From Pantoea sp. Lij88 (GTDB lineage: Bacteria; Pseudomonadota; Gammaproteobacteria; Enterobacterales; Enterobacteriaceae): a stretch of 64,000 bases of DNA. Made by a program: the position numbers and the translations under genes. The stretch spans positions 1-64,000 of the forward strand of contig NZ_CP118268.1 in NCBI RefSeq assembly GCF_030062155.1. The letters are read 5' to 3'. The notes under the pieces were generated by a model that was not told where the DNA came from, made no database searches, and saw nothing but the letters and a program-made list of their open reading frames with translations. Positions 45,688 to 54,625 of this stretch are shown here, in pieces (the first letter of the stretch is position 1; every line of letters starts with the position of its first letter).

Positions 45688-45713
45688 AACCACCCGGACG
45701 GGTGGTTTTTTTT
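45688..45713 (+). terminator. Strong orphan rho-independent terminator
   Basis: AACCACCC and GGGTGGTT form a perfect 8-bp stem with a GGAC loop and a run of eight T. No plus-strand gene lies within several hundred bases upstream, so it may end a small RNA. The upstream limit of such a transcript cannot be set by eye. Confidence 0.75.
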
Positions 45714-45884
45714 ATGATTATCGTTAATCTCTCAGGGAAAGCCTGCACTCCGGTACAAAGGCGTTATCTGAAGAAGAGGCCTGCCAGCCTGGACGGTCCG
45801 GATTAAGGAAAGTTTTACTCCCATCAGCAGAAACGTGAGCCGATAACCCGCAGCCGGCTCTGGTGGTCCCGGCCTTATGTCACG

Positions 45885-46046
45885 TTATTGATCATCATTA
45901 CGGCTTGCGGAACGCTGACGCCGGCATCGCTCTGAACAATACAAAACCTCATCCCAGCACTTTTCCCACTTTTTTCGCCATGACATCGGTTTGTTACAGG
46001 TTTTGCAGTAACGAACGGGTAAGGACTTTTTGTTGCCTTTAAACAC
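45885..46046 (-). CDS. DUF2256-family small zinc-ribbon-like protein
   Basis: This 53-residue protein has a CKTCNKPMSWRKKWEKCWDE block and YCSERCRRQR, the hallmark of DUF2256 proteins: four cysteines as CxxC and CxxxC-type pairs, with a WRKKW motif. The start is GTG, preceded by AGGGGG at good distance. DUF2256 genes are often next to photolyase/cryptochrome genes; none is intact here. The function is unknown. The four cysteines suggest metal binding. Confidence 0.85.
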   Translation of the reverse strand: MFKGNKKSLPVRYCKTCNKPMSWRKKWEKCWDEVLYCSERCRRQRSASRNDDQ

Positions 46047-46677
46047 TTCAGCCCCCTGTGCGAGCTATTTTCGTACTGACGTTAGTGCATCTGTCGTTTC
46101 AGTGTAGCTTATGCCGGTCACTCGTCTCCGGAGAGGTCCACCCGACCAACGCAATCAGCCATTCAATGCAGTCAGCACAGTTAAACCTGCGATGCTTTAT
46201 ACATCGCGGTGTATTATTCGCACGACGTTGCCCTCTATAACCTTACTATTACCAGGGTGGCTAAGTTGCCTCGGTAAAAAGCGACTGAATAAGGGCATCA
46301 GGCACAATACAGCGCCATCTGAACGCAGATTAATGCGGCCCGATTAATTGATAACCTCCTCAACTGCATGCTCAGAAGAAAAAGGGATGACGTTAACCTG
46401 CAAGTCACAGTACTTAAAGCGGATGAGTGGCGAGTGCTGAACCCTGCACCAGGTTGCATTAGAGGGCAGTGTTTGATGCAACGCATGCAATAATGCCGGA
46501 AGAAAATATCTTGCAAAGTTGCATTGAGGATCGGTTAACGGCTTATTAAACCCGGACTGACGCAGAACCAGACGTAATTATTACCGTAAATAACCACTTT
46601 AATGTCATGAGCAGGTACATACGACGTCGCTTAAGTTGTAGCCAACTATTTGAGAATGTTGCAGCGTTAAAAAAGAT

Positions 46678-46800
46678 TTAAACCAACCGGCAGACAATAG
46701 CCTGCGCCGTTTTTACCGCATCTTTCAGTGACCGGCCAGGCGAAGCGGCATTTTCAAAGTTCATTATTTTCATGCAGTTAAATAAATCCGTCATGTTCAT
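46678..46800 (-). CDS. Doubtful small open reading frame
   Basis: This is a 40-residue frame starting MNMTDLFNCMKIMNFENAAS. The ATG has only a weak GGGCGG upstream. The composition is protein-like, but I recognise no family and it lies in a gene-poor spacer. Confidence 0.25.
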   Translation of the reverse strand: MNMTDLFNCMKIMNFENAASPGRSLKDAVKTAQAIVCRLV

Positions 46801-47261
46801 ACCGCCCTGTGTTAATTATGCGTAATTAATGCCTGGACAATCGTCGCATCATAATTACCCGATGAAGGCTCGACATATCCGGTTCCAGCTGCTGGAAGAC
46901 GAAGCTTCGTTCTTCCCGAAACGTTAAGACCTAAAATTAACGACGTTGTTGAGCGGGCACTTCATCAGGATGAGCCGGATAACCCATAACGTGAGTAAAT
47001 TATCCGGGGTCTCAGGTGAAGCCTTTTTTTGACATTTCGTGGGTCAGGTGCAAAAAACAGAGTAAATTTACTTTTGTTTAACGACCTGGCGTTAAATAGA
47101 GTTTCAACTCTCTCAGAAAGCGATTAATATGTCTGCGTTGAACTATCGGTTCTGTATTTTGATTCTTCGAAGGCAAGCATCTTAAAAAGCAGGTCTGACG
47201 AAAAGCATCAGCGTGAACCCGCTCTGTATTTTATTATCTGAACAAGACTATGGTGACTTTG

Positions 47262-47663
47262 ATGAGTGACACTCTCAACAGCTTGAATAATATCCGTACC
47301 CTTCGCGCTAACGCTCGCGAGCTTGACCTGTCTGCCCTGGAAGAAATGCTGGAAAAACTGTCAGTTGTAGTCAGTGAGCGTCGTGAAGAAGCTCAGGCTT
47401 CTGAAGCCGCTAATCGTGAAAAAGCGGAGAAACTGGCAAAATACCGTGAATTGCTGTTGCAGGAAGGCATCGATCCAAACGAACTGTTAAATGGTATGCC
47501 GACTGCGCCAGCAGAGAAGAAAAAACGTGCGCCTCGTCCGGCTAAATATCAGTACACCGACGAAAATGGTGAAGTTAAGCAGTGGACTGGCCAGGGTCGT
47601 ACCCCATCAGCGATTAAATCTGCCATTGATGCAGGTAAATCGCTGGACGATTTCCTGATTTAA
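47262..47663 (+). CDS. hns: H-NS family nucleoid-structuring protein (copy 1)
   Basis: This is a 133-residue H-NS. The N-terminal coiled-coil oligomerisation domain begins [36 protein letters not shown]. The C-terminal DNA-binding domain has the [14 protein letters not shown] loop that enters AT-rich minor grooves. The ATG at 47262 matches the usual MSxxL start and has GGTGA upstream; an in-frame ATG four codons earlier is less likely. It silences AT-rich, often foreign genes. It ends at a strong terminator. Confidence 0.93.
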   Translation: MSDTLNSLNNIRTLRANARELDLSALEEMLEKLSVVVSERREEAQASEAANREKAEKLAKYRELLLQEGIDPNELLNGMPTAPAEKKKRAPRPAKYQYTDENGEVKQWTGQGRTPSAIKSAIDAGKSLDDFLI

Positions 47664-47672
47664 TCATTGATG

Positions 47673-47702
47673 AAACCCGCCTGATCTTATCAGGCGGTTT
47701 TT
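47673..47702 (+). terminator. hns copy 1 terminator
   Basis: CCGCCTGAT and ATCAGGCGG form a 9-bp stem with a 3-base loop, followed by five T, ten bases after the stop. Confidence 0.85.
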
Positions 47703-47879
47703 CAACCTCCCTCATCACGCAGCAGCGACTTAGTTACCCGCCGCTATTGATCCTCGCGCTTTGATAATCTGCCTTTCATCCGCAATCCCGTTCAGGCGTT
47801 ATCCTGACTGAACTTAATCACTGCAAATTAGTTCAATCGCGCTACCAGCATCAGATCTCATTCCAGGCCTTAAGACGTT

Positions 47880-48326
47880 CTATTTATTCAGCGATTGCGC
47901 GTTGCGGGCTGTGATAATTTCTAACCCGATCTGCTGTCCATATGAAAGCTCAAGCGTATTGCCATCAGGATCGGCAAAAAATGCCCAGTAACCCACAGGC
48001 GTACCCGATTGCTGGGCGTCACGTCGCAACACGCCTTCAAGCCGTGCAAGCGTCACTTTTTCATCTATCTCTTCGCGGCTGGCACAGGCCACACCGATAT
48101 GGCCAAACGGACCAAGCGGCGTATCTTCACTGTGATCAGATTGCACAAGCACCAGCGCGAAAGGTCGGGTTAAATCTGACAGCCACGCAACTTTCTGTGC
48201 TTCAGGAATGCCAGGTTCACGCTGGTGTATCACCTGCATCCCGGCATAACGCTGATAGAAATCCACGCTCTTATTTAAGTCGCGTACCTGTAAAGCAAGA
48301 TGAGTAAAACCGGTATCGTTTGACAT
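47880..48326 (-). CDS. VOC (glyoxalase/dioxygenase-fold) family protein
   Basis: This 148-residue single-domain vicinal oxygen chelate protein has FTHLALQVRDLNKSVDFYQRYAGM at the start and FFADPDGNTLELSYGQQ at the end, with the usual His and Glu metal ligands. The ATG at 48326, after GGGAGCAGCC, was chosen over an upstream in-frame start. Members include glyoxalases and antibiotic-resistance enzymes. The substrate is unknown. Confidence 0.87.
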   Translation of the reverse strand: MSNDTGFTHLALQVRDLNKSVDFYQRYAGMQVIHQREPGIPEAQKVAWLSDLTRPFALVLVQSDHSEDTPLGPFGHIGVACASREEIDEKVTLARLEGVLRRDAQQSGTPVGYWAFFADPDGNTLELSYGQQIGLEIITARNAQSLNK

Positions 48327-48394
48327 GGCTGCTCCCTGTTCAGATTGAGCAATCACCATGCCACAGACGTCATTCAGGATTTGATCAGGGATGC

Positions 48395-49957
48395 TCAGCC
48401 GTTACGTTCTTCGCACATTACCTGATTACGCCCTGCCCGCTTCGCACGATACAACGCCTCATCGGCGCGCTCTATCAGCGCCTGTTTGTCCTGTTGTGAG
48501 TCAGAAGCAAGCCAGACAGCGCAGCCTGCACTCACTGTGACATGCTTTTGCGGCAGATTAGTCGTGCTGTGCGGAATATCACGCTGGTTAACCGCTGCAA
48601 TGATAGATTCAGCAAGGCTCAGCGCGGCTGACAGCGGTTGGTCCGGCAATATGATGGCAAACTCTTCACCGCCGTAGCGTGCCGTGAGTTCGTTTTGACG
48701 ACGTGAGGTATCCTTCAGAACGGTGGCGACTTTTTTCAGGCAGTCATCACCAGCAACATGGCCGTAGGTATCGTTGTAGCGTTTGAAATAATCGATATCG
48801 AAAAGAATCAATGAAACCGGCTGGCCGCTGATCGCCGCCTTCTTCAGGCTTTCAGTCAGCATTTGATCAAAATGGCGACGGTTAGCAACGCCTGTCAGCC
48901 CGTCGTTGTGTGCCAGATTTTCCAGTGAGCGGTTTGCAGCCGTCAGCTCATCACGTAATCGGGTCAGTTCGCGCTGATAACGCAGCGTGTGCCGGGCCTG
49001 ACGCAGCAAAAAGGCCCCAAGCAACAGAATGATGGCCAGCAGCACCAGATTCAGAATCAGGTCCTGTATCCAGCTCTTCACCCAGCGATTAAACATTTCA
49101 TGCTTGTCATAGCCAACGGCAACGACCAGCGGATAGCGCTGCGATCGGACAAAGCCAAAGATACGTTTTTTACCATCCAGCGCCGCGTTCCACTGCCCGC
49201 TGCCTTTATCCGCATTAGCCAGTAATTTCAGGAATATCGGGCTCACAGAGAGGTTTTTGCCGATATAGCTATCTGGCATCGGACGGGCGTAAAGCACCGT
49301 ACTGTCGGCCAGCGTCAGTACCATGACATCGCCCTCATTCAGTTCGTAATAACTGTAGAGACGGCGCAAATAGTCCACTTTGATCGTCGCGAGCAGGACG
49401 CCCTGGAAACCGTAATAAGCATCATTAACACGAAGCGTAACCGGAATGATCAGTTCATGAGTAATGCGACTGCGGATCACCGGGCCAACATGTAAACTAT
49501 TGCGCAGGCTGGAGCGGTGATAATCAAAATATTCACGATCGATATTACTGGCGGGAGGCGGCATTCGGCTCATGGATGTGGCAAGCCACCTGCCGTTTGC
49601 ATCATAGTAGTACAGGCCCTGAAGTTGCGGCAGACGGCGTTGTAACAGCCGCATGGTATGGCTCAGCGCCTCGCTATCCACACCGGTAGTCGCAATCTGC
49701 CTTTCAAGCTCGCGCTGAACTTCCCGTAAAGAAAGCTCGGTTTGCAGAAACGTGTCATCCATCTGGCGCGCCTGCGACAGCGACAGGTTAACTGCCGCAT
49801 CTTCAGCCTGAGCGACAGTATCGTTCCAGTCTTCGCGCAGCATCCACAGATTCAGGCCAATGACTGCCACAGTGAGCAATACGCCCGACAGCATGATGCT
49901 TCTCAGTAGTGGTGACATGTTTGACGCTGGGCCGTCATTTTTCCGACGAAACTTCAT
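48395..49957 (-). CDS. Membrane diguanylate cyclase with periplasmic dCACHE sensor
   Basis: This is a 520-residue protein with a membrane helix near residues 18-40 and another near 295-315, enclosing a periplasmic dCACHE-type sensor. The cytosolic GGDEF domain has the variant ARYGGEEFAIILP at about residue 428, an active form, and the LTGVANRRHFDQ start. The upstream RxxD motif of the inhibitory site is not obvious. It makes cyclic di-GMP. The ATG at 49957 follows AAGGAC. Confidence 0.92.
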   Translation of the reverse strand: MKFRRKNDGPASNMSPLLRSIMLSGVLLTVAVIGLNLWMLREDWNDTVAQAEDAAVNLSLSQARQMDDTFLQTELSLREVQRELERQIATTGVDSEALSHTMRLLQRRLPQLQGLYYYDANGRWLATSMSRMPPPASNIDREYFDYHRSSLRNSLHVGPVIRSRITHELIIPVTLRVNDAYYGFQGVLLATIKVDYLRRLYSYYELNEGDVMVLTLADSTVLYARPMPDSYIGKNLSVSPIFLKLLANADKGSGQWNAALDGKKRIFGFVRSQRYPLVVAVGYDKHEMFNRWVKSWIQDLILNLVLLAIILLLGAFLLRQARHTLRYQRELTRLRDELTAANRSLENLAHNDGLTGVANRRHFDQMLTESLKKAAISGQPVSLILFDIDYFKRYNDTYGHVAGDDCLKKVATVLKDTSRRQNELTARYGGEEFAIILPDQPLSAALSLAESIIAAVNQRDIPHSTTNLPQKHVTVSAGCAVWLASDSQQDKQALIERADEALYRAKRAGRNQVMCEERNG

Positions 49958-50230
49958 GCCTGTCCTTAATGAACGCTGTTGACTGATTTAAGCACAGTTA
50001 ATCAAAAGCCAATATGCAATTCCTGTAATACCGCTTCGATAGTACCAATCAGTCAATAACCAGCTGATTGCACTTTAACCTTCCTGTTAATCAGTAAAAG
50101 CGACACCCTTTATGTATCAATCCCAGTGAATAAAACTGCATAAACACTTCAACTTTCAGGGGGGTAAATGTTACCCTTACCGGCTGAAAAATTTGCATTT
50201 TATTGATTGTGTTGAGTATTTGAGGATTTT

Positions 50231-50632
50231 ATGAGTAAGAACCTGAGCAGCCTGAACAATATCCGCACGCTTCGTGCCGCGTCGCGCGACCTGCCGTTGA
50301 ATGAGCTGGAGGAATTACGCCAGAAATTTGAGACGGTGGTAAACGAACGTCGTGAAGAGGAACGCGCGCGGGAAGCTGAAGCCCGTGAGAAAGCGGAAAA
50401 ACTGGCGTTCTATCAGGAGCTGCTGCTGGAAGAGGGAATTAACCCTTCAGAGCTCGTCAACAGCGCCTCTGCTGCGGTTGCCGGTAAGAAGAAGCGTGCG
50501 AAGCGTCCGGCGAAATACCGTTACAGCGATGAAAATGGCCAGGTTCGCTACTGGACTGGTCAGGGCCGGACCCCTTCGGCCATTAAAACAGCGATTGAAA
50601 ATGGCCAGTCGCTGGATGATTTCCTGCTCTGA
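50231..50632 (+). CDS. H-NS family nucleoid-structuring protein (copy 2)
   Basis: This is a 133-residue H-NS paralogue with [37 protein letters not shown] and the [26 protein letters not shown]-terminus. It is similar to copy 1 but clearly diverged, especially in the oligomerisation helix. Both have intact DNA-binding loops, so they could form mixed oligomers. It is 2.6 kb from copy 1, separated by VOC and cyclase genes. A 270 bp A+T-rich upstream region may bind H-NS itself. Confidence 0.92.
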   Translation: MSKNLSSLNNIRTLRAASRDLPLNELEELRQKFETVVNERREEERAREAEAREKAEKLAFYQELLLEEGINPSELVNSASAAVAGKKKRAKRPAKYRYSDENGQVRYWTGQGRTPSAIKTAIENGQSLDDFLL

Positions 50633-50645
50633 TTACGATGATTTC

Positions 50646-50686
50646 TGCCGGAATACTGACCGCCACATCGCGCCAATATTCCGGCA
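50646..50686. repeat. Inverted repeat between convergent genes
   Basis: TGCCGGAATA and TATTCCGGCA form a 10-bp perfect stem around a 21-base loop, between hns copy 2 and the convergent regulator gene. It has no T-run and may be a weak terminator. Confidence 0.45.
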
Positions 50687-50724
50687 TGCTACGTCATCGG
50701 GCGCAGAGCGTTATCCCCATCCTG

Positions 50725-51696
50725 TCAAATGCTCTCATCTGCCGGCTGCGGGCCGCGAAAGGTCCGGCGCCACTCGCTGGGAGAAACACCAAACCGGGAT
50801 TTAAAACGCTGCCGGAATGAAACGGGTGAATCAAAGCCTGCCTTGTCTGCCACACCTTCAATACTGATACCGGTTGTTTCCAGTAAAACCTGGCTGCGTT
50901 GCAGACGCTCAACCATCAGCCACTCTCCCAATGACATGCCCGTCGCCTTGTTAAAATGACGCGTCAGCGTTCGACGGCTCATGCTGAGCGAACGCGCGAG
51001 TGAATCCAGATCCTGTGGCTGATGAAGATTTTCCCGCAGTGAAGCCAGCAACGCGTTGATCTTAACGTCACGCGTGGTTTCAGGAACCGGCCGATCAATG
51101 AACTGTGCCTGACCTCCTTCACGGTAAGGCGGTACCACCATGCGCCTGGCGACCCGATTAGCAATGGCGCTGCCATAGTGCTGACGGATGATATCCAGAC
51201 AGCAGTCAATACCCGCCGCGGTGCCCGCTGAGGTGATCAGACGATCGTCACGCGTATAAAGGGCGTTACTGTCGAGGTGAACCTCCGAAAAGCGCTCGCT
51301 GAAGTCACGCTCAAATTCCCAGTGGGTGGCCGCCCGGTGCTGATCAAGGAGACCGGCATAAGCCAGTACGTAAGTGCCCAGACACAGTCCTACCACCTCC
51401 GCACCACGCTGCCAGGCCGCCACCAGCTTATCAAGCAGCGCCTGCGCCGGCTTTTCAGCTGGATTGTGCCAGTAAGGAACGATAATGATGTCAGCCTCAT
51501 CAAGGGGTTCGGAACCCCGTTCCACCAGGATTGAAAGCCCCATTTCTGAAATTACCGGACCGGGTTTCTCTGCGCAGATCTCGACATGAAACAGATCCTG
51601 CTGCGGCAGAGCAGAACCGAAAAGAATGCAGGGGACGGAAAAATGAAAAGGACTGAAACCGGCCGTTGCCAGCACCGCGACGCTCAAAGCAGCCAT
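50725..51696 (-). CDS. GlxA-type AraC regulator with DJ-1/PfpI domain
   Basis: This is a 323-residue regulator. The N-terminal class I glutamine-amidotransferase-like (DJ-1/PfpI) domain includes the GLCLGTYVLAYAG nucleophile elbow. The C-terminal AraC HTH has LARSLSMSRRTLTRHFNKATGMSLGEWL and AGFDSPVSFRQRFKSRFGVSP. It resembles GlxA/FtrA regulators of nitrogen and aromatic metabolism. It may regulate the next hydrolase gene downstream of its divergent neighbours; the target is not evident. Confidence 0.9.
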   Translation of the reverse strand: MAALSVAVLATAGFSPFHFSVPCILFGSALPQQDLFHVEICAEKPGPVISEMGLSILVERGSEPLDEADIIIVPYWHNPAEKPAQALLDKLVAAWQRGAEVVGLCLGTYVLAYAGLLDQHRAATHWEFERDFSERFSEVHLDSNALYTRDDRLITSAGTAAGIDCCLDIIRQHYGSAIANRVARRMVVPPYREGGQAQFIDRPVPETTRDVKINALLASLRENLHQPQDLDSLARSLSMSRRTLTRHFNKATGMSLGEWLMVERLQRSQVLLETTGISIEGVADKAGFDSPVSFRQRFKSRFGVSPSEWRRTFRGPQPADESI

Positions 51697-51770
51697 CTTC
51701 TTACCTTATTCTGTGAAAACGCAGGATTGAGAATCTACCTCGCCATTGGTCCGGTTTAACGCCACAACGC

Positions 51771-52550
51771 TCAGAACGTCATTGTTTCACCATCTTCCGG
51801 GATCAGCACCTGGTCAGCAATACCCTGTTCCAGGGTATAAGCACGCAGCTCAGCGCGCGTCAGTAAACAGTGGTTAATCGCCTCCATATGTGAGGACACC
51901 AGCGTCGCTTCCGGCAGGATTTTTAACGTGTGCAACGTATCTTCTTTTCCCATGATAATCGGGCCATAGCGATCGTTAGTTGCATTGCCGGTGTTCATTA
52001 CCACGACCTGCGGTTGAAAACGCTGCAGCGTTCTGACATAGGGCTTAACCCACACGGTATCGCCCGCAATATAGAGCGTTTTTTCTGATGGATGTGTAAA
52101 GACCAGACCGCAGGCGTCGCCCAGAATATCGCCCATCACCTTATCGGCATACAACGCATTACTGCCATGTTGCCCCTCAGTTTTATAGATCGTCAGGCCG
52201 TCAACAAAGTGATTCTCTTCCTGCAGTACCCGAACGTTTTCAAACCCCTGCGAACGAATCAGTGCGGCATCAGCTTCGTGCTGACTGTAAATCATCATCG
52301 TCTTCGGCACTAACTGCTGTGCAGCCTCATCCCAGTGATCCCGATGCGTGTGGGTAATAATCACCGCATCGACCCCCAGCAGAGAAGCTACCGGAACAGG
52401 CAACTCAACCATCGGATTTCTCAGGTGAGGTCGCGCATTACCGGCAAAACCTGGCAAGGCCTCTTTTTCGGCCAGCATGGGATCGATCAGAAATTTTTTG
52501 CCTGCATAGTCCAGTTGCAGCGTGGCGTTTCGAATCTGGGTCAGCTTCAT
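51771..52550 (-). CDS. Metallo-beta-lactamase-fold hydrolase
   Basis: This 259-residue protein has the metal motif H67-T-H69-R-D71-H72, followed by W, and the YIAGDTVWV strand with metal-binding Asp. The family (UlaG-like or N-acyl-phosphatidylethanolamine-hydrolase-like) cleaves lactones and phosphodiesters, among others. It is 75 bp before the regulator gene on the same strand and may be transcribed with it. A GGAGAT-type site precedes the ATG. Confidence 0.88.
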   Translation of the reverse strand: MKLTQIRNATLQLDYAGKKFLIDPMLAEKEALPGFAGNARPHLRNPMVELPVPVASLLGVDAVIITHTHRDHWDEAAQQLVPKTMMIYSQHEADAALIRSQGFENVRVLQEENHFVDGLTIYKTEGQHGSNALYADKVMGDILGDACGLVFTHPSEKTLYIAGDTVWVKPYVRTLQRFQPQVVVMNTGNATNDRYGPIIMGKEDTLHTLKILPEATLVSSHMEAINHCLLTRAELRAYTLEQGIADQVLIPEDGETMTF

Positions 52551-52785
52551 TTAATCTCCGTGAAAAATCTCAGTAACATCCGCCAGGTTTACTGGCTGCC
52601 ATGAAGTCACTTTACGGTAGTCTGCTGCCAGCTCGTGACAGGCTCAGAGGACAGTGTTCGATGGAATCGGGCCAGGTTAAAATTTTTTCTGATAGCATGA
52701 TGCCAGTGGCGATTAACACCACGGAATACAGCCGCAGCGTGTTCCGGACCGGGTTTCCGATTATCAATCTCTGCAAGGAGAACCT

Positions 52786-53454
52786 TTGAACGATCTGTGG
52801 AAAATATACTGGCTGGAGGCATCGGGTGATGTTGGGCAATACAAACCGGCAATAGTCAGCGCCGCAGAGACTGCCTGCCAGCATCTCTCATCCGTGACGC
52901 GTGTCCCTCGTCTGGATATTTTGGTCCAGTGCATGCCGGAGACTGTGATACCTGAAATAGGGTTTGCAGGCAGGGCATACAGTTCCTCAGTGTTCGGTCT
53001 GACCATCGATCCGGCAAATCCGAATCTGACCGGGATGCTGGAAAATGGCACGCTGGTACGACAGATTCTTCACGAAGTGCATCACTGTTTGCGTATGCGC
53101 GGACCCGGTTATGGATGGACGCTGGGTGAAGCACTGGTCAGTGAAGGCCTGGCCGGTCAGTTTGTCAGCTGGCGACTGAATACCGCCGCTGAACCCTGGG
53201 AATGCGCCATTTCGCTGAACGAACTTCGGGCTAACCCGGTGCTGCTGACCACGCTCCAAAGCCCTCGCTACGATCATTCTGCCTGGTTCTATGGCACGGG
53301 TGACTATCGCCGATGGCATGGATATACGCTGGGCTACCAGATGGTTGCTGCCTGGCTCCGTCTTAATGGGGAATGCACTACAGAAAAATGGTTCAGCGTG
53401 ACAGCCGATGAAGTCATCGCTGCAGGACTGGCAGATGGACTGCTGACAAAATAA
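52786..53454 (+). CDS. DUF2268-like predicted zinc protease
   Basis: This 222-residue protein carries H96-E-V-H-H100 (HExxH) and a downstream GEALVSEGLAGQF with a likely third ligand glutamate, as in DUF2268 putative zinc peptidases. The start is TTG, supported by AAGGAG directly upstream; there is no competing ATG. No signal peptide is seen. The substrate is unknown. Confidence 0.83.
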   Translation: MNDLWKIYWLEASGDVGQYKPAIVSAAETACQHLSSVTRVPRLDILVQCMPETVIPEIGFAGRAYSSSVFGLTIDPANPNLTGMLENGTLVRQILHEVHHCLRMRGPGYGWTLGEALVSEGLAGQFVSWRLNTAAEPWECAISLNELRANPVLLTTLQSPRYDHSAWFYGTGDYRRWHGYTLGYQMVAAWLRLNGECTTEKWFSVTADEVIAAGLADGLLTK

Positions 53455-53455
53455 A

Positions 53456-53487
53456 GGCAAAAAAAATGCCGCAGCAGGCTGCGGCAT
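53456..53487. terminator. Terminator between convergent genes
   Basis: ATGCCGCAG and CTGCGGCAT form a 9-bp perfect stem with a 4-base loop. The A-run on the plus strand side is the T-run for the minus-strand dehydrogenase. Confidence 0.8.
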
Positions 53488-53504
53488 GTCATCTCAGATT
53501 CGCA

Positions 53505-54521
53505 TCAGAAATCGGCTTTCAGTACCACGCGGTAATTAGCTTTACCGGCGCGGACGTGATCCAGCGCTTTATTGATGTCTGACATCGGGAAGAACTCGAC
53601 CTGTGGGGCAATATCCGCACGAGAAGCAAGACGCAGCAGCGAACGCAGCTGACCCGGTGAGCCGGTTGATGAACCGGTTACCGCTTTGTCGCCCAGGATC
53701 AGATCAAAAGCACTCACTTCAATCGGCTTCATCACTGCACCCACGGTGTGGAATTTACCCTGTGGTGCCAGCGCCGCGAAGTAAGGTTTCCAGTCAAGGT
53801 CAACCGCCACTGTGCTCAGGATCAGGTCAAAACGACCCGCCTGTTTCTTCAGGGCTTCAGGGTCGCGGCTGTTAACCACTTCATCCGCGCCCATATCCAG
53901 AATCGACTGCTTCTTATCCGGCGTTGAGCTGAACGCCACGACTTCAGCTCCCATTGCGTGCAGGATTTTGATCGCGATGTGACCCAGACCGCCAATACCA
54001 ATGACACCTACACGGCTGGTCGCCGTGATGTTGCTCATCAGCAGTGGTTTAAATACGGTGATACCACCGCACAGCAGCGGACCGGCGCTCGCCACATCCA
54101 GTTTTTCCGGCAGCGGAATAACCCATTGCCAGTCAGCGCGCAGTTTCTCGGCAAAACCACCTTTGTTCATGATGGTCGGGATGCTGCCCTGCTGACAGTT
54201 AACCTGCTCGCCGTTGATACAGGCATCGCAGTGCTGACAGCTTTTGGCTGTCCAGCCGATTCCTACACGCTGGCCGACAGACAGACCTTTGTTCTTCGCC
54301 GCTTCGCCCAGGGCAGAAACCCGTCCAATCACTTCATGTCCTGCAATCACCGGGAACTGAGAGATGCCCCACTCGTTATCGATCATCGACAGGTCTGAGT
54401 GGCATACACCACAATATTCAACCTGGACTTCGACTTCTTCGGCTGACAGTTCGGCTGCATCGTACTCATAGAGTTCAAGGGCCTGGCCAGCCTGCATGGC
54501 TGCATAACTTTTAATTTTCAT
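53505..54521 (-). CDS. NAD(P)-dependent zinc alcohol dehydrogenase (YahK-like)
   Basis: This is a 338-residue medium-chain dehydrogenase. The catalytic zinc ligands are Cys37 (CGVCHSD) and His62 (AGHEVIG). The structural zinc cysteines are in [16 protein letters not shown], and the cofactor loop is [11 protein letters not shown]. The sequence pattern fits the broad-substrate aldehyde reductase group of YahK/AdhC/cinnamyl-alcohol type. It is monocistronic. Confidence 0.92.
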   Translation of the reverse strand: MKIKSYAAMQAGQALELYEYDAAELSAEEVEVQVEYCGVCHSDLSMIDNEWGISQFPVIAGHEVIGRVSALGEAAKNKGLSVGQRVGIGWTAKSCQHCDACINGEQVNCQQGSIPTIMNKGGFAEKLRADWQWVIPLPEKLDVASAGPLLCGGITVFKPLLMSNITATSRVGVIGIGGLGHIAIKILHAMGAEVVAFSSTPDKKQSILDMGADEVVNSRDPEALKKQAGRFDLILSTVAVDLDWKPYFAALAPQGKFHTVGAVMKPIEVSAFDLILGDKAVTGSSTGSPGQLRSLLRLASRADIAPQVEFFPMSDINKALDHVRAGKANYRVVLKADF

Positions 54522-54625
54522 TCATACCTCTGCGTGATTAATCACGGACAAGTGTAACAACTGAAAGCCGGCCTTGCCTGGCCGTTGCGCTTACACCGCA
54601 CTTTTTTGTCTTTTATTCAGATAAT

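Larger units (their letters stand above)
45328..47261. other. Gene-poor 1.9-kb region upstream of hns
   Basis: Apart from the DUF2256 gene (45885-46046), the terminator at 45688 and a doubtful 40-codon frame (46678-46800), I see no supported gene. A plus-strand frame near 46338-46491 reads protein-like residues (DDVNLQVTVLKADEWRVLN) without a clear start. The region before 47262 is likely the hns promoter and long leader. It looks like a decayed or regulatory-RNA-rich spacer. Confidence 0.45.
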
